From assembly GCA_025359105.1 (NCBI GenBank), contig JANYHK010000048.1, forward strand, positions 1-64,000: 64,000 bases of DNA, read 5' to 3'. Shown here in pieces: positions 45,098-56,799 of the stretch. The notes below the pieces were generated by a model. It saw nothing but the letters and a program-made list of their open reading frames with translations, was not told the DNA's origin and did not search any database. Position numbers and translations under genes: made by a program. The stretch's first letter is position 1. The number at the start of each line of letters is the position of its first letter. Source of the DNA: Myxococcales bacterium (lineage in GTDB: Bacteria > Myxococcota_A > Polyangia > Polyangiales > Polyangiaceae).

Positions 45098-46882
45098 ATG
45101 ACCAACACGAAGAATATGATCCGCGCCTGGCTGTCGGCCTCGTGTGTTACCGCAGGGCTCCTCATCGCTCCGCTGGCGCTTGCCCAGCAGACGACGTTCC
45201 ATCTCGATCGCCTCGAGATGCCGGGCGCGCCGGACGACGGCCTCGTGCTGTTCCGGCCGGTGACCCAGCCGAAGCCGACGTTCTTCGCCCAGCTCGGGCT
45301 CGGCTACCAGCTCCGGCCGCTCCACACGAGCAACATCTCGAACGACAAGTCGACCCTCGACTCGTCCCACAGCGGTGTGATCCAGGATCAGTTCACGACG
45401 TACATGACCGCGGGCTTGCAGGTCGGTGATCGCTTCACCGCCGCGGCGACCCTGCCCGTCGCGTGGATCCAGGACGGCTACCAGCCCAACTTTTCCAACA
45501 GCCTCCTCAACACCAACAAGCGCACGTCGTTCAGCACGGACGGCCCCGGCGCCGGCGACATCCGCCTCGACTTCCGGGCGGTCGCTTACCGCTCGCCCGA
45601 TCGCAGCTTCGCCGTGGGCGCGCAGCTCAGCGTCTTCGCTCCCACCGGCACGGCGTCGAACTTCGGCGGTGACGGGCTCACGAGCGCGATGGTCATGGGG
45701 ACGGTCGAGTACACCCCCATCCGCTTCATCACCCTCGTCGCCAACACCGGCTTTCACTTCCGGCCCGACAACTCGATCAACGATCCGACCCGCGACCAGG
45801 GCCTCGGCATCGGCAACGAGTGGCGCTGGGCGGTCGGCGGGTTCATCCCCCTCAAGGACGACAAGGGCTTCGAGCGCTTCCGCATCGGCGGCACGATCTT
45901 CGGTCAGACCGGGATCGAGAGCTCGAGCATCATCGGCGACACGGCGTTCAAGAAGCGCAATACGCCGATCGAATACAACGGCGAGTTCCGCATGCGCTTC
46001 GGCCCCAAGGACAACTGGTGGTGGGGCGCGGGCGCTGGCTCGCAGATGCTGAACGGCTACGGCGCGCCCGAACTCCGCATCGTCGGGCTCATCGGCTTCC
46101 ACTTCCCGCTGACGGACAGCGACGCGACGTCACCTGACCGCAAGGCTGCGCTGCGCGAGAAGTGGCGCGATCGCAAGGTCGGCGACGCCGATCACGACGG
46201 CGTGCCCGACGACGTCGACGCCTGTCCCAACGAACCCGAGGATCACCTCGGCAACGATCCGGGCGACGGCTGCCCGCTCCCGTCCGACAAGGACGGCGAC
46301 GGCATCCCCGACCAGTACGATCGCTGCCCGAACGTGCCCGAGGACAAGGACGGCATCGACGACGGCGACGGTTGCCCCGAGGACGACGCCGACCAGGACG
46401 GTATCGCCGACGCCCAGGACGCGTGCCCCAGCGTGCCCGGTCACAAGAACCCCGACCCCAAGCACAACGGCTGCCCGACCTCGATCGAGATCCAGGGCGA
46501 CAAGATCTTCGTCCTGCAACAGGTCCACTTCGAGACCGGCTCGACGATCATCGCCGCCGACAGCTTCCCGATGCTCCAGGAGATCGCCGAATACCTGAAG
46601 GTGACGCCCAAGATCACGAAGATGTCTATCGAAGGCCACACCGACGATCGCGGTGACGCGGCGATGAACCTGAAGCTCTCGCAGGGGCGCGCCACCTCGG
46701 TCATGACGTGGCTCTCGCAGCACGGCGTCGCGGCGTCGCGGCTCGAGGCGCACGGCTACGGTGAAGAGAAGCCCATCGAAACCAACGACACCGACGTCGG
46801 CCGCAAGGCCAACCGGCGTGTCGAGTTCAAGGTCACCGAGCAGGGCACGGACGACAAGGCTCCGAGGACGGACAAGCCCTAG
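45098..46882 (+). CDS. OmpA-family protein with thrombospondin type-3 repeats
   Basis: The 594-residue protein has a signal peptide (about 1-30, ending LALAQQ), then a region of about 330 residues rich in beta-strands that could be an outer-membrane beta-barrel. After that come calcium-binding TSP3 repeats (DADHDGVPDDVDACPNEPED, DKDGDGIPDQYDRCPNVPED, DADQDGIADAQDACP) and an OmpA peptidoglycan-binding domain (from FVLQQVHFETGS, with GHTDDRG and SQGRA). It is probably an outer-membrane anchor. It is divergent from rpmH. Confidence 0.88.
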   Translation: MTNTKNMIRAWLSASCVTAGLLIAPLALAQQTTFHLDRLEMPGAPDDGLVLFRPVTQPKPTFFAQLGLGYQLRPLHTSNISNDKSTLDSSHSGVIQDQFTTYMTAGLQVGDRFTAAATLPVAWIQDGYQPNFSNSLLNTNKRTSFSTDGPGAGDIRLDFRAVAYRSPDRSFAVGAQLSVFAPTGTASNFGGDGLTSAMVMGTVEYTPIRFITLVANTGFHFRPDNSINDPTRDQGLGIGNEWRWAVGGFIPLKDDKGFERFRIGGTIFGQTGIESSSIIGDTAFKKRNTPIEYNGEFRMRFGPKDNWWWGAGAGSQMLNGYGAPELRIVGLIGFHFPLTDSDATSPDRKAALREKWRDRKVGDADHDGVPDDVDACPNEPEDHLGNDPGDGCPLPSDKDGDGIPDQYDRCPNVPEDKDGIDDGDGCPEDDADQDGIADAQDACPSVPGHKNPDPKHNGCPTSIEIQGDKIFVLQQVHFETGSTIIAADSFPMLQEIAEYLKVTPKITKMSIEGHTDDRGDAAMNLKLSQGRATSVMTWLSQHGVAASRLEAHGYGEEKPIETNDTDVGRKANRRVEFKVTEQGTDDKAPRTDKP

Positions 46883-46907
46883 GACGCGGGCATCGGTCCG
46901 CTTCGGT

Positions 46908-48071
46908 CTACCTCGCGAAGAGCTCGGTGACCCAGACGCTGCCGTCCGGATCGGTCACGGCGCCGAAGCCCGCGCGGGTGTACTCGGCGCGCAGCAGGTT
47001 CGCGCGGTGCGACGGGCTCTGCCACAGCGCGCGGTGGGCGAGCTTGAGCGTCGCGGCGTGCGCGACGTTCTCGCCCGCCTCCCGCGCCGGAATACCTGCA
47101 GTCTGCAAGCGTCGCACGGGCTCGCCGTCGCCGACGTCGTGGCCGACGGCGCGGGCGTCGAGCATGTGCCTCGCGTGCGCGGCGGCGAGGGCGTCCAGGC
47201 CCGGTTCGCGGCCGACGCGGCCGAGCCCCTCGGTCTCGCGCAGGGCGGCGACCATGGCCGCGAGCTGGGTCGCCGGATCGGCGCCCGTGTTGCCCGCGTC
47301 CTCGCCTGGTGCGGCGAGGCTCGGCAGCTCGGTGGGCGGCGGCGCGTCAGCGAAGACGCGCGCCTCCAGGACGGGGCGCGGACCGGTCGCGACGTCGGCG
47401 ACGATCTGCACCGTGAACGCGCCAGGGCGATCAGGGGCGAAGCGCGCCCGGACGCGGCTACCCTCCAGCGTCGTGGGAACGCGCCGCGGCTCGCCGCCGG
47501 GGCCGAGGACGACGACGCGCGCGCTCGCCGCCGGCACGAGCAGGCGCGCGTTCACGTCGAGCCATTGCCCGGTGCGCGCGCTCGTCGGGAGCGGCTCCAG
47601 ATCGGCGAGCGCGTCGAGCGCGATCGCTGCGACGATCTCCGTTCCGTCGGGCGCGATGCCCGAAGCGATTCCGCAGCGCCGCTCCCCGAGATCGCGAAAG
47701 CTCACGCGCCACGTCTCGAGCTTGCGCAGCGTCGCCTCGTGGTCGAGGGCGCGGCCCGACACCGCCCACGCGCGCGGCCACACATGGGGCTCCCCCTCGA
47801 CGCGCTGGGCGAAAGCGACCGACTCGGTGTCGAGGAAGGGCAGGCCCAGCGCCTTTCGCTCGACGACGCGCGCGGCGACGCGGACGAGCGCGGCGTCCGC
47901 CGTCCCGCAGCGGGCGAGGAGATCGGCCTGGCGATCGGTGAGCGTCTCCGCCAGCGCGGCCTGCGGCGATTTCGTTGCGCTCACCCACGCGAGCGGCGTC
48001 GGCGCAGCCACGCGCGCGGTCGCGATGACCTGCGGCGCGAAGAACAGCGCGAGGACGACGGTGGAGCGCAC
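46908..48071 (-). CDS. Exported protein with C-terminal CAP/SCP domain
   Basis: The 387-residue protein has a signal-like N-terminus (MRSTVVLALFFAPQVIATAR), about 230 residues of unfamiliar sequence with an Ig-like piece, and a C-terminal CAP/SCP domain from about 265 (LAAAHARHMLDARAVGHDVGD, then AGENVAHA and WQSPSHRANLL). Bacterial CAP proteins are secreted or periplasmic; their biochemical role is uncertain. The small predicted membrane protein at 48082-48228 lies immediately upstream on the same strand. Confidence 0.75.
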   Translation of the reverse strand: MRSTVVLALFFAPQVIATARVAAPTPLAWVSATKSPQAALAETLTDRQADLLARCGTADAALVRVAARVVERKALGLPFLDTESVAFAQRVEGEPHVWPRAWAVSGRALDHEATLRKLETWRVSFRDLGERRCGIASGIAPDGTEIVAAIALDALADLEPLPTSARTGQWLDVNARLLVPAASARVVVLGPGGEPRRVPTTLEGSRVRARFAPDRPGAFTVQIVADVATGPRPVLEARVFADAPPPTELPSLAAPGEDAGNTGADPATQLAAMVAALRETEGLGRVGREPGLDALAAAHARHMLDARAVGHDVGDGEPVRRLQTAGIPAREAGENVAHAATLKLAHRALWQSPSHRANLLRAEYTRAGFGAVTDPDGSVWVTELFAR

Positions 48072-48081
48072 CGCTGGAATC

Positions 48082-48228
48082 CTAGACGCTGCCGCGGCCG
48101 AGGGCCTCTTCCTGGCGACGCTTTTCCAGGCGCGCGACGCGCCGTCGCTCGTTCACGTGGCCGAGCGCGAGCCCCAGACGCAGGCCCAGCAAGAACGCTG
48201 CGACCGCGATCAGGGCCCCGAGGATCAC
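48082..48228 (-). CDS. Predicted 48-residue membrane protein
   Basis: From GTG 48226-48228 the frame gives 48 residues: a hydrophobic helix (VILGALIAVAAFLLGLRLGL) followed by a basic amphipathic tail (HVNERRRVARLEKRRQEEA). The GC-rich third positions and the one-span-plus-charged-tail layout argue for a real small membrane protein. No ribosome-binding site is visible before the GTG, so this is tentative. It lies between the AgmX-like gene and the CAP gene, all on the minus strand. Confidence 0.45.
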   Translation of the reverse strand: MILGALIAVAAFLLGLRLGLALGHVNERRRVARLEKRRQEEALGRGSV

Positions 48229-48285
48229 GAGGAGTTGGGGTGACGGTTGGTGGTGGAGGTGACAGGGAGGAGGAGCCGGCCGGCT

Positions 48286-50040
<1,755 letters not shown>

Positions 50041-50124
50041 CGCGGGTCCTGTGCGCCTAGGGTGGCGTCGGGGTGGTGGCGGGCGCGGTCAGCGTCCATT
50101 TCGGCGTCTCCTCGACAAGTTCAA

Positions 50125-50154
50125 ACTATAGCGGTCCGCTTCCTCAACGATCAA
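50125..50154 (-). promoter_or_regulatory. Possible sigma-70 promoter of the AgmX-like gene
   Basis: On the minus strand TTGATC (50149-50154) and TATAGT (50125-50130) are 18 bases apart and lie about 85 bases before the gene start. The -10 has five of six consensus bases. This is the least GC-rich part of the gap between the two genes; the rest of the 281-base gap (50041-50321) shows nothing else. Confidence 0.45.
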
Positions 50155-50321
50155 GCAACCGTCCCAACCTGCAAACTGCAAAACGACCTCGAAGCGGAAT
50201 CGGGGGGGTCGGTGGGGCCGGCGGGCTGCCGAGAAACCACCTGGCGAAGGGTTTGACGCGCGACCACCGAACATCATGGGTCGCGCGTGGCGGTCTTTGT
50301 GTCTGACGGCCGGGAGTCGGA

Positions 50322-51947
50322 TTAGTTCAGTAATACCAGGGCGGTTCCGTCCTTCCCACAGAAGCCGGCCCCGCCGTCGAAGCGGTCGCCGCAGGTAGGG
50401 CAGATCTTCCCTTTCGCCGACACTGTGGCCGTAGCGGCGACCGCGGCGTACGGCAGGAGCTCTTCCTTGTCCGTCGGACACACCTTCACGCCCGGCTGGA
50501 AGCCGCGCCTGCAAATCGGGCAGACGCCGCCGGCCGGCGCGAGGGTGGACTCGTCGGCGTCGGCGAGCGGCACGAGCCGCGTCGCGTCCTGCGGGCAGAA
50601 GTTGCCCGCCGGCGGTGGGAACTCGCGCTTGCACGTCGGGCACAGCATCGTGCCGACCGAGGACTCGGCGGCGCGCTTCACGCGCAGGATGCTCTCTTCG
50701 TGCGCGCGCTGCTGGGAAGCGTGCGCCTCGAGCTTCGCCCGCTTTCGATCCTCGGCTTCTCGGACGAGCTCGTGGTGGCGATCCTCGGACTCCTTCTCGA
50801 TCACCGCGGCCTTCTTGGCGCGCCGCGAATACACGAGCGCGAGGATCCCCAGGATCACGACGAGCGCGCCCACGATGCCGACGAAGATCGTCTTCCTCTT
50901 GCGCGCGCCGTCCTCGCCCTTGGCGTCGGCGCCGCCGATGCTGCTGCCGGCGATCACCGCCGTGGCCGCGGCGTCGTTCTCGCCGGCGGCGTTGAGGCCC
51001 TGCTTGGTGAGGAGATCGTCGTAGCGCGCGGCGGAGGCGACCTCGACGGTCACATGGACGCTCTTGTCGGCCGCCGTTGCGACGAGGTCGGTCGCCCCCT
51101 CGGCGCCGTCGAGCGCGGTCACCTTGCCGTTCGGCTCGAGCTTCAGGCTGCGCGCGCCCTCGGGATCGCCCAGGGCCCAGCTGGTCGTCGTCGGCGTGGG
51201 GCAGCCGCTCGCGTCGGTGACGAGCGCGCGGAACGTGAACGACTCCCCGGGGCGCATCAGCTTGCGAGAGGGCCGCACCTCGAGGCGCGCGGGATCACCG
51301 GGCGAGCAGGCTTGCCGCGGCGTCGGCGTAGGCACAGGCGCAGGCGTCGGCGCCGGCGGAGGGGCCGAGGCGCTCGGCGTGGTCGGCACGCCGTCGCGCG
51401 ACACCAGATCGAAGCCCCGCGAGCGCTTCACGTCGGCGATGCAGCGCCCCTCGTTCAGCGTGATCTCGTAGCGGCCGGTCTCGATCACGTCGATGTGCGT
51501 GTCGCTCGTCGCCGCGACGAGCGTCTGCATGAGGGCGCGCCGCGGATCGGCCGCCGGCGTCGAGCACCGCGTGCGCCACGTGCGCCCGCCCGAGTCGCGC
51601 GAGTGGGAGTCGCGGGCCAGCGTCGGCAGCGGATCGTAGCACTGGTTGGATTTGTAGACGCGGCCGCCGCCGACGATCGACAGCTCGTCCCCCTCCTCGC
51701 GAACGCTGACAATCTCCCCGCCGCCGGCGTTTCCGCTCACCGGCGCCGGCCCGCAGCCGGGGAGCCACTGCTGCACGGTGTACTCCTCGTGCAGGGCGCC
51801 CTGCTTCCATTTCCCGTCGAACGGCGATTCCGCGCGGGCTACGGCAGGCGTGGCCATGACGACGACGGCGAAGGCGCCGGCCACGAACGCCAGCGCCCGG
51901 ACGAGCGCGGCGGGGGTCTCGTGCGGAAGCTTATTGAAGAGGCTCAC
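50322..51947 (-). CDS. Membrane protein with Ig-like ectodomain, coiled coil and three C-terminal zinc ribbons
   Basis: The 541-residue protein has a signal sequence (about 1-40), an exported region with several cysteines, a Thr/Pro/Ala linker and an Ig-like segment (about 215-310). A second membrane span (KTIFVGIVGALVVILGILAL, about 351-370) and a charged coiled coil (about 375-430) follow. The C-terminal cytoplasmic part has three repeated ribbon motifs, CPTCKREF, CPICRRGF and CPTCGDRF, each followed 10-12 residues later by C-x2-D (CPQD, CPTD, CGKD). The pattern suggests three zinc sites with three Cys each, perhaps with Asp as the fourth ligand. No known family is recognised. Confidence 0.65.
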   Translation of the reverse strand: MSLFNKLPHETPAALVRALAFVAGAFAVVVMATPAVARAESPFDGKWKQGALHEEYTVQQWLPGCGPAPVSGNAGGGEIVSVREEGDELSIVGGGRVYKSNQCYDPLPTLARDSHSRDSGGRTWRTRCSTPAADPRRALMQTLVAATSDTHIDVIETGRYEITLNEGRCIADVKRSRGFDLVSRDGVPTTPSASAPPPAPTPAPVPTPTPRQACSPGDPARLEVRPSRKLMRPGESFTFRALVTDASGCPTPTTTSWALGDPEGARSLKLEPNGKVTALDGAEGATDLVATAADKSVHVTVEVASAARYDDLLTKQGLNAAGENDAAATAVIAGSSIGGADAKGEDGARKRKTIFVGIVGALVVILGILALVYSRRAKKAAVIEKESEDRHHELVREAEDRKRAKLEAHASQQRAHEESILRVKRAAESSVGTMLCPTCKREFPPPAGNFCPQDATRLVPLADADESTLAPAGGVCPICRRGFQPGVKVCPTDKEELLPYAAVAATATVSAKGKICPTCGDRFDGGAGFCGKDGTALVLLN

Positions 51948-52025
51948 GTGGCGTGGAGAAGCTTAACAGAACCGAGCTACGAATTGTCGCCCGTTTCCCT
52001 TGGTATGTTAGCGTTCTTGGTCGAG

Positions 52026-53954
<1,929 letters not shown>

Positions 53955-53965
53955 GCGGGGGGGCG

Positions 53966-53998
53966 GGTAGGTAGGGCGTCGTCCCGTCGCTATCTACC
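53966..53998 (+). terminator. Weak hairpin after the OmpA gene
   Basis: GGTAGGTAG (53966-53974) and CTATCTACC (53990-53998) pair in eight of nine positions around a 15-base loop, 12 bases after the OmpA stop. No T-run follows, so termination would have to be rho-dependent or inefficient. Confidence 0.3.
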
Positions 53999-54135
53999 CT
54001 GGTGGGGACTTCGTCCGCCTCATCGCTGCGCGACGAGCCTCCCCCGCATCGCTTACGCGACTCGTGCGGAGCACGAGGGGCGATGCGCGTTGCAGTTTGG
54101 GAAAGCTGCAACCAGCCACTAGGTGTGGTTGGAGA

Positions 54136-54200
54136 GATATGCAACTTTTTGGTTGCGTGTTTGGGCCGGCTTGGATATGCATCCTTTGGGTTGCGTATTT
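54136..54200. repeat. Two tandem imperfect 27-bp direct repeats upstream of the SRPBCC-ArsR operon
   Basis: The units at 54136-54162 and 54174-54200 share 23 of 27 positions, including GATATGCA, TTT and GGTTGCGT, with a 38-base period. The second unit ends just before the GGAGG (54205-54209) of the SRPBCC gene. A further inverted TTGCAG/CTGCAA pair lies upstream (about 54091-54112). These are candidate operator sites for the ArsR-type regulator encoded in the same operon. Confidence 0.7.
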
Positions 54201-54216
54201 TGCTGGAGGTTGGGAC

Positions 54217-54666
54217 ATGGATCGGATTGAGAAGCGGTTTGTGCTGAAGGCGGTGCGGGGGCGGGTGTGGAGGGCGATTGCGGATTTTGAGCAGTTCGGG
54301 AGCTGGTTCGGGGTGAAGCTCGAGGGGGCGTTCGGGGTGGGCAAGGCGGTGCGGGGGAAGATTACGTACCCTGGGTTCGAGCACCTGACGATGGAGATGC
54401 AGGTGGAGAAGATCGAGCCGGAGCGCCTGTTTTCGTATAGGTGGCATCCGTATGCGATCGATCCGAAGGTGGACTATTCGAAGGAGCCGACCACGCTCGT
54501 CGAGGTCTCGCTGGAGGACGGCGAGGGGGGCACGCATGTCACCATCGTGGAGTCGGGGTTCGAGGGCATTCCGATCGCGCGCCGCGCCGAGGCGTTCCGC
54601 ATGAACGACGGCGGGTGGGCCCAGCAAGCCGAGAGCCTGGCGGGGTATGTCGCGAAATCCCAGTAG
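54217..54666 (+). CDS. SRPBCC/AHSA1-like protein
   Basis: From ATG 54217, seven bases after GGAGG, the 149-residue product begins MDRIEKRFVLKAVRGRVWRA and continues with FEQFGSWFGVKLEGAFGVG, the start of the SRPBCC (Activator of Hsp90 ATPase-like) fold, a hydrophobic ligand-binding cavity. Such genes often pair with ArsR regulators, as here (the stop overlaps the regulator start by 20 bases). Codons in the first half prefer G over C at the third position, unlike the neighbours, which hints at transfer or different age. The ligand is unknown. Confidence 0.85.
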   Translation: MDRIEKRFVLKAVRGRVWRAIADFEQFGSWFGVKLEGAFGVGKAVRGKITYPGFEHLTMEMQVEKIEPERLFSYRWHPYAIDPKVDYSKEPTTLVEVSLEDGEGGTHVTIVESGFEGIPIARRAEAFRMNDGGWAQQAESLAGYVAKSQ

Positions 54667-55000
54667 TCGAGGCGGTGCGATCAAGCTCCGCGACGCGGCG
54701 CCGGTGTTCGCGGCGCTGGGGGACGAGACGCGCCTGCGTCTGGTGGGGCGTCTGTCGACCGAAGGGCCCCTGTCCATCGCGCGCCTCTCGGAGGACGCGC
54801 CCGTCACGCGCCAGGCGATCACCAAGCACCTGGAGGCGCTCGAGGGCGCGGGGCTCGTGCGGGGGACGAAGCACGGACGCGAGCGCATCTGGGACCTCGA
54901 GCCCAGGCGCCTCATGGCCGCGCGTCACGCGCTCGAGCAGATCTCCCACCAGTGGGACGCGGCGATCGGTCGGCTGAGGGCGTTCGTGGAGACCGAGTGA
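54647..55000 (+). CDS. ArsR-family transcriptional regulator
   Basis: The 117-residue protein has the winged-helix core of ArsR/SmtB regulators: AALGDETRLRLVGRLSTEGP, ARLSEDAPVTRQAITKHLEAL, then RERIWDLEPRRL. No metal-binding cysteines are visible, so it may respond to a small molecule or to the SRPBCC partner rather than a metal. Its stop overlaps the start of the hydrolase gene (GTGA). Tandem direct repeats before the operon are likely targets. Confidence 0.88.
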   Translation: MSRNPSSRGGAIKLRDAAPVFAALGDETRLRLVGRLSTEGPLSIARLSEDAPVTRQAITKHLEALEGAGLVRGTKHGRERIWDLEPRRLMAARHALEQISHQWDAAIGRLRAFVETE

Positions 55001-55803
55001 AGGTGCCGAAAGGGCGGCGGATCATGCGCGTGATCATCGGTCTCGTCGTGGCGTACGCCGCGCTCGTGCTCCTCGCGCGCCTCGTATGCCGGTCGTTCGT
55101 GTTTCCTGCGCCGAGGGTAGCGCGCGTCGTCGTGACCCCCGGCGCGTCGCTCGTGACGTTCCCCGCCGCCGACGGCGCGCCGGTACAGGCGCTGTCGATC
55201 CCTGCGACGGAGGGCGCGCGCACGGTGGTGGTCTTCCACGGAAACGGGGAGACGATCGACGCGAGCGACGGCCGCGCCTGGGCGCTGGCGAAGGGTGGCC
55301 TCGGCGTGCTGCTCGTCGAGTACCGCGGGTACGGCGCGAGCGACGGGGCGCCGACCGAGCAAGGTCTGTACGCCGATGGCGAGGGGGCGGTGCGCTACCT
55401 CGCTTCGCGGGGCGTTCCCGCCGAGAAGATCGCGCTCTGGGGGACGTCGCTCGGCACCGGGGTCGTCGCCGAGCTCGCGCGGCACCACGCGGTCGCGTCG
55501 ATCGTGCTCGTCACGCCGTACACGTCGATGGTGGCGGTGGTGCAGAGTCACGTGCCGGTCTTGCCCGCCGCGCTCGTCGTTCGCGACGTCTTCGACACGC
55601 GCGCCAAATGCGCCGAGATCCACGCGCCGGCCCTCGTCGTGCATGGGGACGCGGACGGCGTCGTGCCGTTCTGGATGGGCAAGGCGGTGGCCGAGGCCAT
55701 CTCGGGCGCGACGTTTCTCCGGGTGCCCGGCGGGGGCCACAACGATCTGTTCGCGCGGGACCCGTCGTTGCTCGCTGCGCTCGTCGCGCACCTTCAGCGA
55801 TGA
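54997..55803 (+). CDS. Alpha/beta-hydrolase with N-terminal membrane anchor
   Basis: I use GTG 54997 because it overlaps the ArsR stop and GGAG lies five bases before it; ATG 55024 is an alternative. The 268-residue protein has a hydrophobic N-terminal span (about 11-30) and an alpha/beta-hydrolase fold with oxyanion motif HGNGE (81-85), nucleophile S151 in WGTSLGTG, acid D220 (HGDADGVVPF) and H249. It is probably a membrane-anchored esterase or peptidase of the BEM46/DUF-type. The substrate is unknown. Confidence 0.85.
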   Translation: MKVPKGRRIMRVIIGLVVAYAALVLLARLVCRSFVFPAPRVARVVVTPGASLVTFPAADGAPVQALSIPATEGARTVVVFHGNGETIDASDGRAWALAKGGLGVLLVEYRGYGASDGAPTEQGLYADGEGAVRYLASRGVPAEKIALWGTSLGTGVVAELARHHAVASIVLVTPYTSMVAVVQSHVPVLPAALVVRDVFDTRAKCAEIHAPALVVHGDADGVVPFWMGKAVAEAISGATFLRVPGGGHNDLFARDPSLLAALVAHLQR

Positions 55804-55812
55804 AAAATTCTG

Positions 55813-56799
55813 CTAGCGCGCGCAGCGGAATCCGATGAGGACGCTGCGGCGGGAGGCGAGCTCGAGCGAGCGGGTAGCCGACGCGTCGAGCGACGACATC
55901 TGCCAGCCGCCGCCGCGTACGACATGGGTGTCTGCGTCTCCGCCGGTGTCGGCGAGCCACTCGGCGACGTTGCCGAAGAGGTCGAGCACGCCGTTCGGCG
56001 AGGCGCCGTCCGGGAAGCTGCCGACGGGCGCGGTCGTCGGGAAACCGTCGCTGCCCTCGTAGAGCGGCCGGACGTCGACGCGGCTCTTCTTGCCCCAATC
56101 TACGCACTCGGCGCCGCAGCCGTTGAGCAGCCTGGCCGTCGCGGCCGCGGCTCCCCATGGCGCGTTTCCTGCCCCTTCGCTCGCGTCGCTCGCGCGTGCA
56201 CCGCCGAAGGCGGCGCGCGACCACTCGGCGTCGGTCGGTAAGCGTTTGCCGCGCGCTTTGCAGAACGCCACCGCCATATCCCAGTCGATGCAGTTGACCG
56301 GGTGCTTCGCTCGGGCTTCGGGAGCGCGCGCGGTGCAGAGCGGATCGATGACGTCACGCTCGGGCTGCGCGATAGTGGCGCCTTCGGTGCGCTGCCCGGC
56401 GGGACGGCAGACCTGCGCGTCGGCGCACGGCCGGTAGTCCTCGACCGTGACCTCCGTGCGATCGATGCAGAATGCAGCTGTCGCCCCGCCGCTGGCGATG
56501 CGCGCCATTCCGTCCCCGCATGTGGGAACCGGCGCGGGGGCGGAGGCGGTGGTGGGCGGCAGCGAGGCGACCCTCGCCTTCTGCTTCTGCGCGTTTCGCA
56601 GCGCCAGGGTCGTCGCCGTGAGGAGTGCTGCAGCGACGAGCGCGGCAGCGAGCGCGAACCGGAGTGTGCTCCGGCGCGCCGGCCTGGCGGCGATCGGCGA
56701 GGGGTCCGGCGCGGTGGGGGCGACTCCGCGCCGCGCCGCGTCGCCCTCCTCGGCGGAGGACGGGGCCTCGACCACCACGCGCGGCGGCTCGTCCTTCAT
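55813..56799 (-). CDS. FGE-sulfatase-fold membrane protein without catalytic cysteines
   Basis: From ATG 56797-56799 the 328-residue protein has a cytoplasmic Pro-rich N-terminus, a membrane span (about 46-65) and a periplasmic FGE-fold domain with family motifs such as CIDRTEVTVEDY, KHPVNCIDWDMAVAFC and RLPTDAEWSRAA, ending GFRCAR. True formylglycine-generating enzymes have a copper-binding Cys pair near RGGSxxC; this protein has RGGGWQMSS without one, so it probably binds rather than oxidises. It overlaps the preceding kinase-FGE gene by four bases (ATGA). Confidence 0.8.
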   Translation of the reverse strand: MKDEPPRVVVEAPSSAEEGDAARRGVAPTAPDPSPIAARPARRSTLRFALAAALVAAALLTATTLALRNAQKQKARVASLPPTTASAPAPVPTCGDGMARIASGGATAAFCIDRTEVTVEDYRPCADAQVCRPAGQRTEGATIAQPERDVIDPLCTARAPEARAKHPVNCIDWDMAVAFCKARGKRLPTDAEWSRAAFGGARASDASEGAGNAPWGAAAATARLLNGCGAECVDWGKKSRVDVRPLYEGSDGFPTTAPVGSFPDGASPNGVLDLFGNVAEWLADTGGDADTHVVRGGGWQMSSLDASATRSLELASRRSVLIGFRCAR

